In this document: one piece after another, positions 6,736 through 7,522 of the stretch | How the letters are laid out: each line of letters opens with the position of its first letter | Numbering within the stretch: the stretch's first letter is position 1 | Assembly (NCBI GenBank): GCA_005884255.1 | Contig: VBDL01000083.1 | Span: forward strand, 1-7,522 | Direction: 5' to 3' | Source of the DNA: Betaproteobacteria bacterium | GTDB lineage: Bacteria; Pseudomonadota; Gammaproteobacteria; Burkholderiales; Burkholderiaceae_C | DNA: 7,522 nucleotides | The notes under the pieces: generated by a model | The model's input: the letters and a program-made list of their open reading frames with translations, nothing else | What the model was told of the DNA's origin: nothing | Database searches by the model: none | Position numbers and translations under genes: made by a program

Positions 6736-7522
6736 CAGATCGCCTCGGCCTCGCGCAGCGTCCGAATGCTGTCGGCACCGAATCCCAGTTCGGCCAGGAT
6801 CGCGTCGGTGTGCTCGCCGAGCGCGGGCACCGGGTCCATGCGCGGGCCATCGTTCCATGTGCCGGGCGGCAGCATCGCGGGCAGCGGTCCGACCGACGAG
6901 CCGACCTCGCGCCAGCGCTCGCGCGCCTTCAGCTGCGGGTGGTCCCACACCTCATGCATCGTGTTGACGCGCGCGTTGGCGATCTGCGCCGCCCATCGGC
7001 ACCCGTGGGGAACGGACCATAGGGATAGATCGTCGCGTGCGCCGCGCCGGTGCGCGGCGGCGGCGGCGCGCCATCGAACGCGTAGTACAGCGGATAACTC
7101 GTCCATTCGGCCAGCGATTCGAGCATCGAGATGTCGATGTGCTGGCCGCGCCCGGTCTGCGCGCGTTGCAGCAGCGCGGCGAGGATGTTGGTGTAGGCGT
7201 ACATGCCCGCCGCGATGTCGGCGATCGACGGGCCGGCCTTGCACGGCTCGTCGGGCGTGCCGGTGACCGACACGAAGCCCGCCTCGCTCTGGATCAGCAA
7301 GTCGTAGGCTTTCTTGTCGCGGTACGGGCCGTCCGCGCCGTAGCCGGAGATGTCGCACACGATGATGGCCGGCTTTTTGGCCGCCAGCACCTCGTAGCCC
7401 AGCCCCAGGCGCGCGGCGGCGCCGGGCGCAAGGTTCTGCACCACCACATCCGCCTTCTCGAGCACCAGGCGTTCGAGCACCTTCGCGGCGTCGGGATGCT
7501 TCACGTCGAGCGTGAGGCTTTC
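6735..7522 (-). pseudogene. CaiB/BaiF-type (class III) CoA-transferase, internally deleted and frameshifted, 5' end outside window
   Basis: Class III CoA-transferases move CoA between carboxylic acids through an aspartyl-CoA intermediate. The frame entering at 7522 encodes good family sequence: ESLTLDVKHPDAAKVLERL, ADVVVQNLAPGAAARLG, DISGYGADGPYRDKKAYD, IQSEAGF, GPSIADIAAGMYAYTNI, and GRGQHIDISMLES with the probable catalytic Asp (codon 7133-7135). It continues to YPYGPFPTGADG, then turns to nonsense (about 20 residues) and stops at 6929-6931. The true C-terminus resumes near 6990 in another frame, from AAQIANARVNTM to LREAEAI, ending at the TGA at 6735-6737. In intact relatives roughly 60-70 residues lie between these two blocks. 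So part of the gene is missing, with a length that is 1 modulo 3 if it was a single deletion. The stop overlaps the next start (TGATG), implying translational coupling in the intact operon. Either the gene is broken or the assembly lost about 200 bp here. Confidence 0.85.

Noticed and set aside
4147..7266. A 1039-codon open frame on the plus strand
   Set aside because: It lies antisense to the fused lyase, the dctA 5' part and the CoA-transferase. Its translation is rich in Arg, His, Val and Ala with no domain; it is the usual by-product of strong G/C third-position bias on the opposite strand.
1..7522. CRISPR array, tRNA, insertion sequence or phage genes
   Set aside because: No regularly spaced repeats, tRNA-like cloverleaf, transposase or integrase motifs or target-site duplications were seen.

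Overview
The window is GC-rich throughout and encodes catabolic accessory genes: a tannase-family lipoprotein esterase, an AraC-type regulator, a DctA-type carboxylate carrier, and a CoA-transferase / CoA-ester-lyase / fumarase-superfamily-lyase group. Strong G/C preference at third codon positions and this gene mix suggest a betaproteobacterium of the Burkholderiales. That placement is inference from gene content; there is no rRNA or other taxonomic marker.

Layout. Positions 1-436 hold no convincing gene but contain nested inverted repeats. On the minus strand, 437-2104 encodes a secreted, lipid-anchored tannase/feruloyl-esterase-family hydrolase with a complete CS-D-HC catalytic set. A roughly 230-bp divergent intergenic region separates it from a plus-strand AraC-family regulator ending at 3146, the natural candidate to control the esterase. 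A short convergent gap (3147-3210) with hairpin-forming repeats follows. The rest of the window is a minus-strand block read from right to left: a CaiB/BaiF-type (class III) CoA-transferase that runs off the right edge, a single long ORF joining a CitE/HpcH-type CoA-ester lyase to a fumarase/adenylosuccinate-lyase-superfamily enzyme, and dctA.

The block reads as one carboxylic-acid utilisation operon: DctA imports a C4-type dicarboxylate, the superfamily lyase would cleave or rearrange a polycarboxylate, the CoA-transferase activates an acid, and the CitE-like domain cleaves a 3-hydroxyacyl-CoA (malyl-CoA-like) thioester. The substrate cannot be named from sequence.

Three points stand out. 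(1) The CoA-transferase has an internal deletion with a frameshift near 6990, so it is a pseudogene or carries an assembly error. (2) The CitE-like and lyase genes are joined in frame, with the usual C-terminal end of the CitE part missing. (3) The lyase has Asn where C-N lyases of the superfamily have a catalytic His and bacterial carboxymuconate cycloisomerase has Trp. In addition, the 72-nt gap between the fused gene and dctA is almost filled by two hairpins.
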